A stretch of 64,000 nucleotides of DNA from Syntrophobacteraceae bacterium (GCA_025454175.1 JALOOX010000012.1:1-64000), one strand, 5' to 3'. Counted from the stretch's first letter, positions 9,801 to 19,265 are shown. The notes: a model not told the origin generated them from the letters alone. Numbers and translations are program-made.

Positions 9801-11911
9801 AGGCGGTCGAGGCCACCAGGCTCATCCAGGACGCCGCCGTGCTCCTCGACCCATCGGTGGACCTCCCATGCCAGGAAGGCCTTCCACTCCGAAGCACTCC
9901 GAAGGCACAATCGAAGGTCGCTCCGGTAAAGGGGACCGGCGAAATCGGCCAGGAACCTCTCCACCCTGCGGCCCGCGCCATCCCGGAGGCTGTGGACCGT
10001 GGGAGCCAGCAGTCCGACCACGGGCTCCAATTCCTGGCGCCACCCCGGGGACAAGGCGATCCGGTCCATCCCCGCCCATGAACGGCCATAGGCCACCAGG
10101 AGCCTGTGGCAGACCGGGGTGATCTCGTCGATGAGCGACCGATAAATCCTTCCCTTTTCGCCCTGGGAGAGAACAAAACCATCCGTGACTCGGTCGATGA
10201 CGACAGAGCGTGGACAGATCTCCTCGAGATGGTCCTGCACCGCTTCCAGACTGTGCGGAACGGCCCGATGCAGGTCCAGGGACCACCTGGCGGCGGCCTC
10301 CGCAACCCAGTCCATGGTCCGACTTTCCCGGTCGGCCAGCTCCCCCCTGCCCAGCGGAGCCACCCAGGCGGCGGGATCGGGACCGAAACGCTCGATCCAG
10401 CCCTGGAACAGCAGGTACCGAATGAAATGCCGAAAATCGTGAAGCCCCTGAATGGAATGATCGGCGGCGATGCGCTGCAGGGCCTCCCGCTGCCGGCTGC
10501 TTTCGCCGGCAATGAGACTGCCCAGGTCGGCCCTGGACTTGAGCTCATAGCCCTTGCGGGGCCTGATGAGATGCTTGACGGCCCCCTCGGGCAGGGCCTT
10601 CCTCACCTCCCCCTCCAGGCCATCGCCTTCGGTCTGCGGCGGCCAGGCTCTTCGGGCGAGAACGAGGGTCGCCGCCGTCCTGACGATGCGGTGCATCAGG
10701 CCGGTCTGAGGCAGGGGCTGCCTTTCAGACAGCACGAAGCTGGCCACGTCCTGCACCGCCTCGCGTATCAGTCTGTGGTACCATCCCTCGACCTGATCGA
10801 GGCCGATCAGCCGGTCCCGCTCCCAATCGCCCGTCAATTGATCGAGAGAGACCAGGAGCCTGAGGGTGGCCTCCTCAAACCGTTGGGACTCTTCAATGGG
10901 AACCAGCAGCGCCTCGTAGGGATCGCGGAAACGCTGATGCTCGATGTTAAAACCTTCAGACTGAAGCTCATCGAGCAGCGCCGACGGATCAGGGAGCCGG
11001 GCCTCGCCGACGGTCTTGTGAAGGACCAGCCTCATGAGGTCCAGCAGGCTGTCGATCTGACGGTTTGCCTGGATCTGGAGAAGCCGCTTCTGCTCTCTCA
11101 TGTCCAGGGTCTCCATGAGACACAATTGATGACACCGCAGCAGCACGTAAAGCGCCGGCTGAACGGGCGAGTCCGGGAGGAGGGCGTCCCATGGGGCGCC
11201 TTCGAGCTCCATCGCGATCTCGCGGCTGAGACGCCCGATGTCTCCCTCGCCTCCATCCGTTTGTCCCATCAGCCGCAGATCCAGCCAGATGAGGACATCC
11301 TCGAAATGAGTGATCGCGGGCCGGTCGCCCCCGGTTCGCAGCACGCGATACCGGTCGAGCCGCTCTTCGTTGTGGACGGGATCCAGGCGATGGTAGCCCT
11401 CCACTTCGAGGAAGCATCTTGTCCATCCCAGGATTTCCCGGGGTGACTTGCGAAAGAACCCGGCTCCCCGAATATGGCTCAATCCCTTGATCCAGGCCGA
11501 CGGCTGCTCCCCATCCCCGCTGATTTCACCAGCCGTCCGGTTCCAGCGATCGAAGAAGAGGCAGCGGGCGTAGACTCCGGCATCATAGGCGCCGCTTGTC
11601 CCGCACGCCAGCTCCGCGGCAAACCGGTCATCGAGGATCTGCCTCACCGCTTCTTCCACCCGGGCGGATTCGGCCGGTATCTCGAATACCGAATACAGCT
11701 CGAAGAGAATCCGCTCCAGGACGCCGTCGCGCAACCGCTGAAACTCCAATTCCTTGAGGGCCGTGATGTTGTCGGTCAATCCCGGCTCCATGAGTCTGGG
11801 CCGACGGGACAACCCCTTTATCGGGCCGTCCTCAGCCAGGGGAGGTCTCCAGATGGGAGCCCGGCTCTCAACCTCCCGGTAAATGCGTTCGCGCTGGCTT
11901 TCGGTGATCAT
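6830..11911 (-). CDS. Giant (1693 aa) helical protein with a single FeS-domain motif
   Basis: Not recognised as a known full-length family. Most of the chain is Leu/Arg/Glu-rich and predicted helical, without signal peptide or membrane segments. Around residues 760-787 it carries CGACGRSSC followed after 16 residues by a fourth Cys (C-x2-C-x4-C-x16-C), the pattern of the FeS domain (PF04060) found in RnfB and the acetyl-CoA synthase/CODH corrinoid subunit, which binds one [4Fe-4S] cluster. It lies between the giant 2-oxoacid oxidoreductase (45-bp gap) and the NuoEF-like fusion (27-bp gap), all on one strand. I infer a cytoplasmic scaffold that also passes electrons between the two. Function is otherwise unknown; the length alone is exceptional. 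Confidence 0.72.
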   Translation of the reverse strand: MITESQRERIYREVESRAPIWRPPLAEDGPIKGLSRRPRLMEPGLTDNITALKELEFQRLRDGVLERILFELYSVFEIPAESARVEEAVRQILDDRFAAELACGTSGAYDAGVYARCLFFDRWNRTAGEISGDGEQPSAWIKGLSHIRGAGFFRKSPREILGWTRCFLEVEGYHRLDPVHNEERLDRYRVLRTGGDRPAITHFEDVLIWLDLRLMGQTDGGEGDIGRLSREIAMELEGAPWDALLPDSPVQPALYVLLRCHQLCLMETLDMREQKRLLQIQANRQIDSLLDLMRLVLHKTVGEARLPDPSALLDELQSEGFNIEHQRFRDPYEALLVPIEESQRFEEATLRLLVSLDQLTGDWERDRLIGLDQVEGWYHRLIREAVQDVASFVLSERQPLPQTGLMHRIVRTAATLVLARRAWPPQTEGDGLEGEVRKALPEGAVKHLIRPRKGYELKSRADLGSLIAGESSRQREALQRIAADHSIQGLHDFRHFIRYLLFQGWIERFGPDPAAWVAPLGRGELADRESRTMDWVAEAAARWSLDLHRAVPHSLEAVQDHLEEICPRSVVIDRVTDGFVLSQGEKGRIYRSLIDEITPVCHRLLVAYGRSWAGMDRIALSPGWRQELEPVVGLLAPTVHSLRDGAGRRVERFLADFAGPLYRSDLRLCLRSASEWKAFLAWEVHRWVEEHGGVLDEPGGLDRLRTHLESSAASVDTPPRTLFSESVPGSLIELISSNGRFAEIPREHLEAIVSLLPRIDCGACGRSSCRAFAMSLAAGRLDPGGCVHLAAHQVEGLKLQLSEIQRVTVPGGGGNPLDVLRDRAKWRASPERRSFEKVLSVTEQKGRQFIRERMKSLWERQSPKPRIFKAPSGEELYRGLCLYLGYEAAERLQRDERQLLVDHGDFRLDADWERVVQSRDWLVLARRRRQSQPLAQSQEPTWKAREAYRKVLFLHQLSPRDRDLVLRHRFERFQDGFSHWWNEDLLDMNLPDFSIRDWADFSKIIKNAYWHQEASLAAGRVPGMLQEAAERGTALLPPDVAPVQMLEAYLERLIRQEQADFEHRRKVRADHRQGLPVRDFTQLRQLLEACIDEVGPGESSGSPEDERKLWLEQVWRRFQTEGFSISPGLSCTWEELLPDEQDIVEEEFARVAAAISRSGPGALVMGSRDQSLRERSTFLRSLLSAALMRRQQERMESDWLETKLRERSPGRPPLGIIRLLVRERVRRGIDRSGIQQELKAHLGGAAAYPGLIDAWCGDLLHHLACKRQYQVSLGIPALGSGEVEADDMDSVLHRFPVFTAFLDRLLDRFQPVDRDRLLHYLFLVAKMEGNLDALTALLREIRETSDVIEAAWLRFTEQRLQEGPLPRPVPGSSLGIPLLVSGLKDREPVNRGLRDGMGRGEKRQVAAAYRELLEVVRYHVLLQDQERGSLEEVLDDIRRAGYDLGGIDEGALAAAAEREWNRRESLREQRIWIYASVTARLFAAQHAELQEVDRAFHKVRMDLLKDEGMRPPVPPDGASRALPGAEAPGAGKTPSGIDLADVVSRRGVALGQIKEEMYRRLSDLLEAERMATFHKRIRQIIEELDRKRIEIQEEWYRGRIDSRAVFYLLRQHQKGEEEPGWDDFWQFVVDHGLNPLDELMTSRRPDREQRLRELDDRFRALLGISLLQWKEEVAAAARQDLQAWMEERQRTLA

Positions 11912-11956
11912 GGGCGTCGCTCGCTTTCTGCTGCGGGAAAAGTTTCTGGTTTTTAG

Positions 11957-14900
11957 TTAAAAGCCCGCCTCGCGCAGCAGCTCCGGAATCAGCCAGTTTC
12001 TGAAAAACTCCAGGATGATCACGGGGTGCCTGGCTCCGTCGGTCAGGCATCGGCTCACGAGATACCGCTCGAGCTCCTCCATGACGGCAGTTTGCATCTG
12101 ATCAGGCGGCAGATCCGCCAGGGCCGGTTTCAACTCGCGGACAAGGGTCGTCAAGAGGCTCCGCCGGGGACCCGTGAAGAGGCTTCTGAGCTCCGGCACA
12201 TGGTGCTGACCGAGCACCTCCCACTGGAGGCTGCGATCGATGGCATCGCGGTAACAACACTGGTAGTCCCACAACACCCGCTCGGCTTCATCGGGAGGCA
12301 TGCGCTCCTCCAGCCCGAAAAGCCTGGACCCCCGATCCTGCCGCAGTCTCTCGAGCAGCACCTTTTCATAGTCCTCGGGATTGAAGCAGAGGGGCTTCTC
12401 TCCCTGGAGGCGAACGAGGTCGGCGAGAATCGACTCGATGCGCTCCACTTCGGCAGGATCGAATGGTACGGGCTCCGTCAACGGTGGCTCCTGAATTTCG
12501 ACGGCTGGAGACAAATCCTTTCCAGGTCCGCAAGCCGACTCGGGATCCATCGGTGCCGCGCCTGGAGCCGGGGCGGACGTCTGAACCGACACACCCCACT
12601 GCTCCAGCAGGCGGGGCGTCAAAGGCAGCGGACTCCTCAGCCCCTTGAGCCCCTGCTTCGCGAGCTCGCGGTCCCCGGGGTCCTGGCTGTAAACCATCAG
12701 CAAGGCGGCATGGCGCCAGCTCGCATGCGATGTCTTCAACGCCTCGCGGGCCAGCCCCAGCTCCACGTGGATCACGATCTGCTGCAGGAGCGAGGTCTCG
12801 CGAAGCACTTCCCTTGGAGCCACAAACTCCACACGGTGGAAGTGGCTGAGAACAGACGAATAATCCCGGACCAGCAGCCGGCGAGCCAGGGAATCCAACC
12901 GCTGAGCATACTCGACGCCTTCGGCCTCGAGGGGTCGCAGACGGCGCGGGACGCGCGTATGACGGTTCGTGCCGCGCAGGTCGAGGGCTGCGGCCTCCTC
13001 CAGGAGAGCCTTGAGCACGGGGTCGTCCACGAGCCATCCGGCCACCAATGGCCCCTCCCATTCCTCCAGGGGCGAAAAGAGCAGGTGCGTCGAGAGCAGG
13101 ATCTCCTTCATTTCGCGCACCGTGATCTCCCGTCCTCCCAGTCCCCCCACCAGCGTCCGGAGGGACCTGGAGCTCCGATCGCCGTCGCGGAGCAGAAAAC
13201 GCCCCAGGGTGGCCATGACCCGGCTGGCCAGGGGAGGGACCGACCCGAAGCTGTTGGAGCGATCCAGCACGACGATGCGGCGGGCCTGCTCCAGCCAGGG
13301 AGCCAGGTGCTCCTCGGGGAACGGGTTGAAGAGCCGCACCGAAAGGCACGCCATGCCGCTCCACCCCGTCTCCTCCAGCTCCCGCAAAGCTTCGACGGCA
13401 TTGGGAACCAGTGAGCCCTGCAGGATCATGACGGTCTCGAAAAAGGGATTCCGACCCCTGGACTCCACTGCCGGGCAGGTCCCGGGGACGGCGGATTCCC
13501 CGACCGCGACGGGTACGGCGGCGAGACCTGTCGACGCACCCTGGCATGCGGCCTCGAGGGGCTCGATCCTCAGGCCCGTCAGCTCCTCGACCGCCCGGAC
13601 AGCGTAAGGGTAGACCCGCACCGCGGCTTCGTGGGCCTTCTCGAGCTCCGACTGCGTCTCCTGGTAGACCGCGGAGGTCCCGCTCGGTCCGTGGACGATG
13701 ATGTCTCCCTGCCGGTTGATCAACTTGTGCTCGAGAAAGTCAAATCCTTCCAGGGTCTTCCGCAGCCAGCCCCTCACGCGGTCATCGGACGGGACCTTCA
13801 CGAGACCGATCTTGTGGGTGTCCGTGATGCCCCCGATGCCGACCACCACGGGCAGCCTGGCGAAGTGAGTCAGCAGCCGCGCCAGGTAGAGGGTCGCCAC
13901 GTATTCCTGGATGGATTTGGGAGCCAGCATGATGCCGCCGTCGTCCCGGAAGCTCATGAAGTCCGTGTGGCTTTCCTCGATATTGAGATTTGGAGCGGCC
14001 AGGGCGCGCTTGGTGATGAGAAAGAGCCCCTCCAGCCTGGCCCCCACGAACTGGGGAATGATTTCGGTGAACAGGCGCCATCCCTGGGAAGCGGTGAAGG
14101 TCACCGGCAGAAAGCCCCCGGCCCGGGCCACTCCGATGAGCTTCTCGGCGGCGACCTTCTCGGAGGGATTGACCTCGTCCACCACGATGTAAGGATGCCC
14201 GTTGGCGTAGGCGTCAGCCATGGCATAAAACGGATTGCCCGCGGGGGTGATGGGGAAGCCGATGTAGAAAAGCGGGTGCTCGGGAATGGCCACCTGGCTG
14301 AGGACCATGCCGGCGATGGTACCGCCCATGATCATGAGCGAGTCTCCAGGATCCTCTCCCGCCCCCTCCACTGCAGCCGGATTGGCGCGGACGGCGTCAT
14401 CGGTCTCGGAAGCCGGCTCTTCCCGAAGGACACGGCAGGATTCCTCGATGGGCGGCCCGCAGAGATCGCGGGCGCGCTCCATGGCCCGGTAGTAATGCTG
14501 GAGCAGCCTGGGATTCCGGAGCACCGCCTCGGGAAAGCCCTGGCTGAGGATCTTCAGGTCGGCTTCCCAGTCGAAGGGGAAGCCCAGCGCCACGAGGGCC
14601 TGAAACATGGGCCCCACAGCCACCAGGTTCGAGACGACGTTGGTGGCTCCGGTCACCTCCTGCATGATGCCGTCCATGTCGACGTTGATGACCCGCGCGG
14701 TCACCATGGCAGCCATCTTATCGACCTGGCGGACCTGGTCCGGATTCAGCTGGGGCAATGGCCTGGACCAGACGCTGCTCGCGATGCGCTCCCTGAGGCC
14801 CCTCAGGGTGGCGACGCTCCGGGATGCATCCGACAGGTCCGCCGCCTCCCCGGCATCGAAACGGTCAAGGGGGCTGCCGCAGGCCTTTCGCGCCTCCCGC

Positions 14901-17900
14901 AGGGGCACGACGAGCCGGCGGATGTCTTCCGGCACCTGGGCCATGAGCTCCCGCCAGAGGGCCTCACCCGAAGCCGCGTGGTTGATGATGAGGAAACCGC
15001 CCGGCCGCAGCTGACCGAAAAAGAGGTCCGGCTGGCGCTTCATTTCCTCGAAGTTGGTCACGGCCAGGATCGCAACGGGGAGGCTGAACATGGCGTCCTT
15101 GCGCTGCAGGGGCCGGGAATCCACGAAAGTGGCCGAAAGAACCGGAGTCCCCCGCTTGGAGGAGCCGAACTGCCAGGCCATTCCGGCCCAGGCTCCCCTG
15201 GCGGTGAAGAAATTGGCAAAGATGCGGTTGATGGCAATGCCCCGATCTCCCGCAAGGCTCGCCACCCCGACGGTGAAAGGCCCGAAGGCCGCAACGCGGG
15301 CCCGCAGGTCCGCCCGCTCCCGGGCTGCCGCCACCGCATGCCTCACCCTGATGACGCCGCCCGTCTCCAGGAACTCCTTGCGAAGCTGCAGTGAGAGCCT
15401 GTGCTGCTGAAGCTCGGTGAGCTCCCCGAGCACCCGCTCCTCCAGGATGCGGTCCAGAAGCTCCGTGAGCTGCCGCCTTCCGGATTCACCCGTACCTGGG
15501 CCGTCCATCCCTCCTCGAGGAAAGAGCTCGGCCTCGACGGGATCCGCGGCCATCAGCGGCTCGGCTATCGCCTGGAGCCTGCGCACCTGCTGCCCAAGCT
15601 CCTTCTGAAGGTCCCCGATCCTGGCCAGAAGCTCCTGAACGTTCCCATCCAGGGACTCCAGCTCCCCGGTGACCGGATGGAGCAGAGACTCCAAACGCTC
15701 GGCGGCCTGGGCGAACCGGGACAGGTGGCCGCTCTCATCCCCCGTCACCTGGTCGCGGGCTCCGGCGTAACGCTCGAGCTCCTCGGACCCCACCAGGCGT
15801 CGCACCATTTCATGCTCGAGAGTCACCGCCAACTGGGGCTTCCATTCGCCTTCGGCATTGAAGAGCATGGCATGGGGGAACTGCTCGAGCCGATGGCGAT
15901 AGTGCAACCGTGAGGCCTGGAGCTCCTCCAGGAACGCTTGCACCTTCTTCTCGGCCCGCCGGACCAGTTGATCCTCGAGATCGATCTGCCAGTTCATCTG
16001 GTCCCGAAAGCTCTCGAGCTGCGTGATCAGGAAGCGAGCGACCAGATTCCGGGGCTCCCATCCGCCGGTCTGAGGGTTCCGCCGGAGAAGAGCCTTGTAT
16101 CGTGGATCGCGCTCCAGCCAGGTGATGATGGGCCTCGGCGTGCGCCGCCACTCTTCCCAGGGCTTATCCCGGTCATCGGGATGATACGGTCCGATCCGTT
16201 TGCGGAAGCGCCCGACAAACACCAGCTCGGGAAGCATCCCGGCGTGAGCCATGATCTCGGCCAGGTCGTCGGGGTCGTCCCCGAAGAATTTCCCCGTCTC
16301 CGGGCACGGCGTCACATCCCATCGTATGGCCGACTGTCCCAGCTGGTCCGCCCGATGCCAGAGCTCCTGCATGGCCACCCGGTTGGCGCTGTGGCCGCAG
16401 CCCACCAGGATGTTCGGGAGCTCCGCGGCGAGATTGATGAGGGTCCACTGGACATTCTGGTTCCCCATGAGAAACTTGCCGATGGGCGTGGTGAGGGTTC
16501 CCATGCCGAGCATCGACGTGGCCGAGCTCTCCCCGCCCGTGTTGGAATAGACCTGGGTGTCGGTGATGACGATGAAGTGGAGCACGTTGGGATGTCGGCG
16601 CCGGATCAGGGTGGACTGCTGCCGAAGCGCGTTCAGCCACGCCGGAAGCCCGATGACCGCCCCCCCGTCGCCGCCCTGGCTCACCACGTAGCGTCGGGAT
16701 TTGGGCAGATGCCCCCGGCGCACGGAATGGTCCTGGGACATGGCGATGGCCTCGCCGAAGGCAAAGCCGCCGCCGAACACGGTTCTGCCTCCGGGAACCT
16801 TCTGGGCCACCTCTCCAACCTTGTTCAGGGTCTCCGACATGCACCCGGTTTCCAGGGTGAAGGACACCTGGGGCACTTCTCCCCGGGCCAGGCTCATGGC
16901 GATGGCCATGGTGACCGGGATCGCCATGACCTGGAGCTCCGCGCAGGTGGGACAGGCCGTATGACCGCTCGCCAGGGCCATGCCCCGATAGCGGGCGTGG
17001 ATCAGCCGATGATTCCGCGGTATGTCCTCGAGGAGGGTCCTGGCAAATCGGGCCTCGGCTTCCATGAGCCCGGGATGATCGAGGAACACCCCCTCCAGGT
17101 CCTCGTTGAGATCGGCCAGGAGAGGGCTCCGTCCCATGGGCAGCGCCTGCTTCACGTGGGGGACGAGAATATGGGCGTGCCGTCCCGTTTCATCCAGGAT
17201 GCGCTGCTGCAGGCCGGTGGGCAGCCCCTCCTCGCGGGGGGCCAGGAAAAGATCCACTTCCCGCCGGTCCCAAAGCTCCAAAAGAGAGTCCCTCCGGTAC
17301 CTCCCCAGGGATTCGAAGAGGCGAGCCACCTCGCTCGATGCCGTTCTCTCCGAGGAAGCGGCGAGACTCTGCCAGTCGAGGACCATCGAAACCTCCAGGC
17401 CGTGCCTCAGGGCCGCGGCCGCCAGGTCCATTTCGACTTCCCCAGTCTCTGTCTGAAGGACCACCGCGGCCCGAACCCGCTCCCGGATGATCACCCGCGC
17501 TCCGTTCCCGGCTGCATCATCAAGCACGCTCACCGTCAGCGCCCGTCTGCCGGCCTCTCCATCCCACCCCTGAAATGTGAGGCCGATCTGCCGGCTGATG
17601 CCCCCGGGAAGCCCCAGCCCCTCCGGCTGCGGCATGACTTCTCGCTGACTGTAGCAGAAACCGTTGTCAGGATTCTGTCGCGCCCGCTCCAGAAATGCCA
17701 GGAAGCTCCCGGCCGTCTCACCATGGAGGGCTACGCTGCTCCCGGCTTCCTGGATCCGGACCGGGGGATCATGACCTTCCTCGACCGCTCGCTTGGGATG
17801 GGCCTGCAGGAGAGCGCAGCGCTTCAGGCAAAGACCGCAAGTGGTGCAGTAGTCTTCCGCGGGTCCGAGCAGCCGCGCCCCCTCCTGGCTCACCATGGCC

Positions 17901-18538
17901 ACCATCTCACTGCAGCTGGTGACGCATCGGAGGCAGTGATTGCACAGCCGATGATCCACCTGAACACGGCGGGACAGGTATTTCTGCAGACGCTCCGTGG
18001 TGTGTCTCTGGACGACGGAAGGCGCCCCGAGGATCTGAAAATCAGCCGTGTCGTCCAGTCGCGCCGGATCCCGGGCCTGCTCGATCACATTGTGGATGCC
18101 CATGGTGAAAAGCGCCCACACATCATCCGAGGCGCCGTCGTAAAGATCGAGGACGTGGAGATTGCCACGTCGATCGAAGAGAACGGTGCAGATCGGAACA
18201 TGGGAGCGACGGCCCGTTGCCGGGCGGCACGTCAGCAGACAGGTCCGGCCGGTGGACTTCTCCCGATCGAGAAGCGTCCTCCATGGATTCGATGTCAGGC
18301 GAAGGCGGCAGTCCTGGCTGTATTGGGCGCCCAGCAGCCCCAGCGCGAAGCCCGCGCCCGCCGGCTCGAAATCGACAACCCGATAGAGTCGGCCGTGGAG
18401 ATGCGCCAGCATACAGGCGGTGGAGAGCTCCTCACGGATGTGCCAGGCATCGGCGGTGCCGGCCTGCCGCGAGCCGACCCTTTCGAGCATCTCCTCGGGG
18501 GGACCGGCCTTTGAGCATTGGGATAGCGTCGCCATCAT
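11957..18538 (-). CDS. Giant single-chain 2-oxoacid:ferredoxin oxidoreductase (pyruvate-type), delta-beta-gamma-alpha order
   Basis: 2193 aa. Such enzymes oxidise a 2-oxoacid with CoA to acyl-CoA and CO2, reducing ferredoxin through TPP and Fe-S clusters. Order seen: unknown N-terminus (1-190); two [4Fe-4S] sets (C199/202/205/209 and C231/234/237/241); a TPP beta domain (about 500-790) with proximal-cluster cysteines C529, C532, C566 and C714, GGDG at 622 and VYSNTGG at 663, as in pyruvate enzymes; a helical linker; a gamma domain (about 1085-1200); an alpha domain (about 1400-1640) with IGFPITPAGNPFY; an alpha C-terminal domain (about 1700-1800); then about 390 helical residues. Classical single-chain enzymes are about 1200 aa in the order alpha-gamma-delta-beta, so this is a permuted, enlarged version. 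AAGGA precedes the ATG. Substrate is inferred, not shown. Confidence 0.87.
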   Translation of the reverse strand: MMATLSQCSKAGPPEEMLERVGSRQAGTADAWHIREELSTACMLAHLHGRLYRVVDFEPAGAGFALGLLGAQYSQDCRLRLTSNPWRTLLDREKSTGRTCLLTCRPATGRRSHVPICTVLFDRRGNLHVLDLYDGASDDVWALFTMGIHNVIEQARDPARLDDTADFQILGAPSVVQRHTTERLQKYLSRRVQVDHRLCNHCLRCVTSCSEMVAMVSQEGARLLGPAEDYCTTCGLCLKRCALLQAHPKRAVEEGHDPPVRIQEAGSSVALHGETAGSFLAFLERARQNPDNGFCYSQREVMPQPEGLGLPGGISRQIGLTFQGWDGEAGRRALTVSVLDDAAGNGARVIIRERVRAAVVLQTETGEVEMDLAAAALRHGLEVSMVLDWQSLAASSERTASSEVARLFESLGRYRRDSLLELWDRREVDLFLAPREEGLPTGLQQRILDETGRHAHILVPHVKQALPMGRSPLLADLNEDLEGVFLDHPGLMEAEARFARTLLEDIPRNHRLIHARYRGMALASGHTACPTCAELQVMAIPVTMAIAMSLARGEVPQVSFTLETGCMSETLNKVGEVAQKVPGGRTVFGGGFAFGEAIAMSQDHSVRRGHLPKSRRYVVSQGGDGGAVIGLPAWLNALRQQSTLIRRRHPNVLHFIVITDTQVYSNTGGESSATSMLGMGTLTTPIGKFLMGNQNVQWTLINLAAELPNILVGCGHSANRVAMQELWHRADQLGQSAIRWDVTPCPETGKFFGDDPDDLAEIMAHAGMLPELVFVGRFRKRIGPYHPDDRDKPWEEWRRTPRPIITWLERDPRYKALLRRNPQTGGWEPRNLVARFLITQLESFRDQMNWQIDLEDQLVRRAEKKVQAFLEELQASRLHYRHRLEQFPHAMLFNAEGEWKPQLAVTLEHEMVRRLVGSEELERYAGARDQVTGDESGHLSRFAQAAERLESLLHPVTGELESLDGNVQELLARIGDLQKELGQQVRRLQAIAEPLMAADPVEAELFPRGGMDGPGTGESGRRQLTELLDRILEERVLGELTELQQHRLSLQLRKEFLETGGVIRVRHAVAAARERADLRARVAAFGPFTVGVASLAGDRGIAINRIFANFFTARGAWAGMAWQFGSSKRGTPVLSATFVDSRPLQRKDAMFSLPVAILAVTNFEEMKRQPDLFFGQLRPGGFLIINHAASGEALWRELMAQVPEDIRRLVVPLREARKACGSPLDRFDAGEAADLSDASRSVATLRGLRERIASSVWSRPLPQLNPDQVRQVDKMAAMVTARVINVDMDGIMQEVTGATNVVSNLVAVGPMFQALVALGFPFDWEADLKILSQGFPEAVLRNPRLLQHYYRAMERARDLCGPPIEESCRVLREEPASETDDAVRANPAAVEGAGEDPGDSLMIMGGTIAGMVLSQVAIPEHPLFYIGFPITPAGNPFYAMADAYANGHPYIVVDEVNPSEKVAAEKLIGVARAGGFLPVTFTASQGWRLFTEIIPQFVGARLEGLFLITKRALAAPNLNIEESHTDFMSFRDDGGIMLAPKSIQEYVATLYLARLLTHFARLPVVVGIGGITDTHKIGLVKVPSDDRVRGWLRKTLEGFDFLEHKLINRQGDIIVHGPSGTSAVYQETQSELEKAHEAAVRVYPYAVRAVEELTGLRIEPLEAACQGASTGLAAVPVAVGESAVPGTCPAVESRGRNPFFETVMILQGSLVPNAVEALRELEETGWSGMACLSVRLFNPFPEEHLAPWLEQARRIVVLDRSNSFGSVPPLASRVMATLGRFLLRDGDRSSRSLRTLVGGLGGREITVREMKEILLSTHLLFSPLEEWEGPLVAGWLVDDPVLKALLEEAAALDLRGTNRHTRVPRRLRPLEAEGVEYAQRLDSLARRLLVRDYSSVLSHFHRVEFVAPREVLRETSLLQQIVIHVELGLAREALKTSHASWRHAALLMVYSQDPGDRELAKQGLKGLRSPLPLTPRLLEQWGVSVQTSAPAPGAAPMDPESACGPGKDLSPAVEIQEPPLTEPVPFDPAEVERIESILADLVRLQGEKPLCFNPEDYEKVLLERLRQDRGSRLFGLEERMPPDEAERVLWDYQCCYRDAIDRSLQWEVLGQHHVPELRSLFTGPRRSLLTTLVRELKPALADLPPDQMQTAVMEELERYLVSRCLTDGARHPVIILEFFRNWLIPELLREAGF

Positions 18539-18785
18539 GAATTCCTTTTCTTGATCGGGGCGTGATCTCAGGGATAGTGGAAATGCATGGGCGTGCGCCG
18601 GGATGAGTGCTCACCAGAACTTGACAGTTTCAGGTCGATGGGCGCGGGAGTGAGAACCGTGGGAATCGGAAAGCAGCAGTCCACTGATCCAATCTAGTGT
18701 GATATCTAAAAGAATGGATTAGCCGACTTCGCGTCAAGAAAATTAATTTCACAAACTGACCACGCTGTATGCCTCATCAGGAAAT

Positions 18786-18833
18786 GCATTTATGAAGTGA
18801 GTCACGATGCCCTCAAGACATCACTTCAAATGC
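18786..18833. promoter_or_regulatory. Long imperfect inverted repeat in the divergent intergenic region
   Basis: GCATT-ta-TGAAGTGA, a 20-base loop, then TCACTTCA-AATGC: 13 paired positions with a two-base bulge. It lies in the 380-bp AT-richer gap between the giant oxidoreductase (minus) and the small zinc-ribbon gene (plus), about 85 bases before that ATG. No U tract follows, so an operator or 5'-leader hairpin is more likely than a terminator. Nothing else is obvious in this gap. Confidence 0.45.
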
Positions 18834-18918
18834 CGATAAAGAAAGCATCTTGCGTTATCGAGACAGAAGCTGAGGAATGCACGCGGTCAAAATGAGGAAA
18901 CCGGATCAGGAGAGGACG

Positions 18919-19188
18919 ATGAAACTCGAACAGCTTTACCACAAGTGCGGCCATTCCATACTCTACGTCAAGAAGACCGTCGGCCCGGCGGTGGAGGCCT
19001 TTTTCATAGACGGCGCCAATCCTTTCCTCGAAGGCAAGGGAGGAGCCAGAAGCCCCAATGTCGTCAGCAAATGCCCCGGATGCAGCGGATTCCTGAAGCT
19101 GGAGCGCCTGCTTTCCACCAGGCCCGAAGTCCATGACGAGAAGGCTCCCTCCGGCTACATCGCCGCCAAGTTCTCGGCGGAGGCCTGA
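18919..19188 (+). CDS. Small zinc-ribbon-like protein
   Basis: 89 aa. It shows CGH near the N-terminus (LYHKCGHSILYVKKTVG) and CPGC in the middle (VVSKCPGCSGFLKLERLL), a spacing compatible with one zinc site of three Cys and one His. No further family could be named. The ATG at 18919 is preferred over an upstream ATG at 18877 because AGGAGAGG lies just before it and homology-like composition starts there. It stands alone between divergent genes, with a rho-independent terminator about 80 bases after its stop, so it is probably its own transcription unit. Confidence 0.6.
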   Translation: MKLEQLYHKCGHSILYVKKTVGPAVEAFFIDGANPFLEGKGGARSPNVVSKCPGCSGFLKLERLLSTRPEVHDEKAPSGYIAAKFSAEA

Positions 19189-19265
19189 TCACAAGTCCTT
19201 CCACGCGCTTCTCCTTTTCCCGCGGGTTGTGTTAGTGTTTCATTCCCTGATGACAAGAAGAGTGG

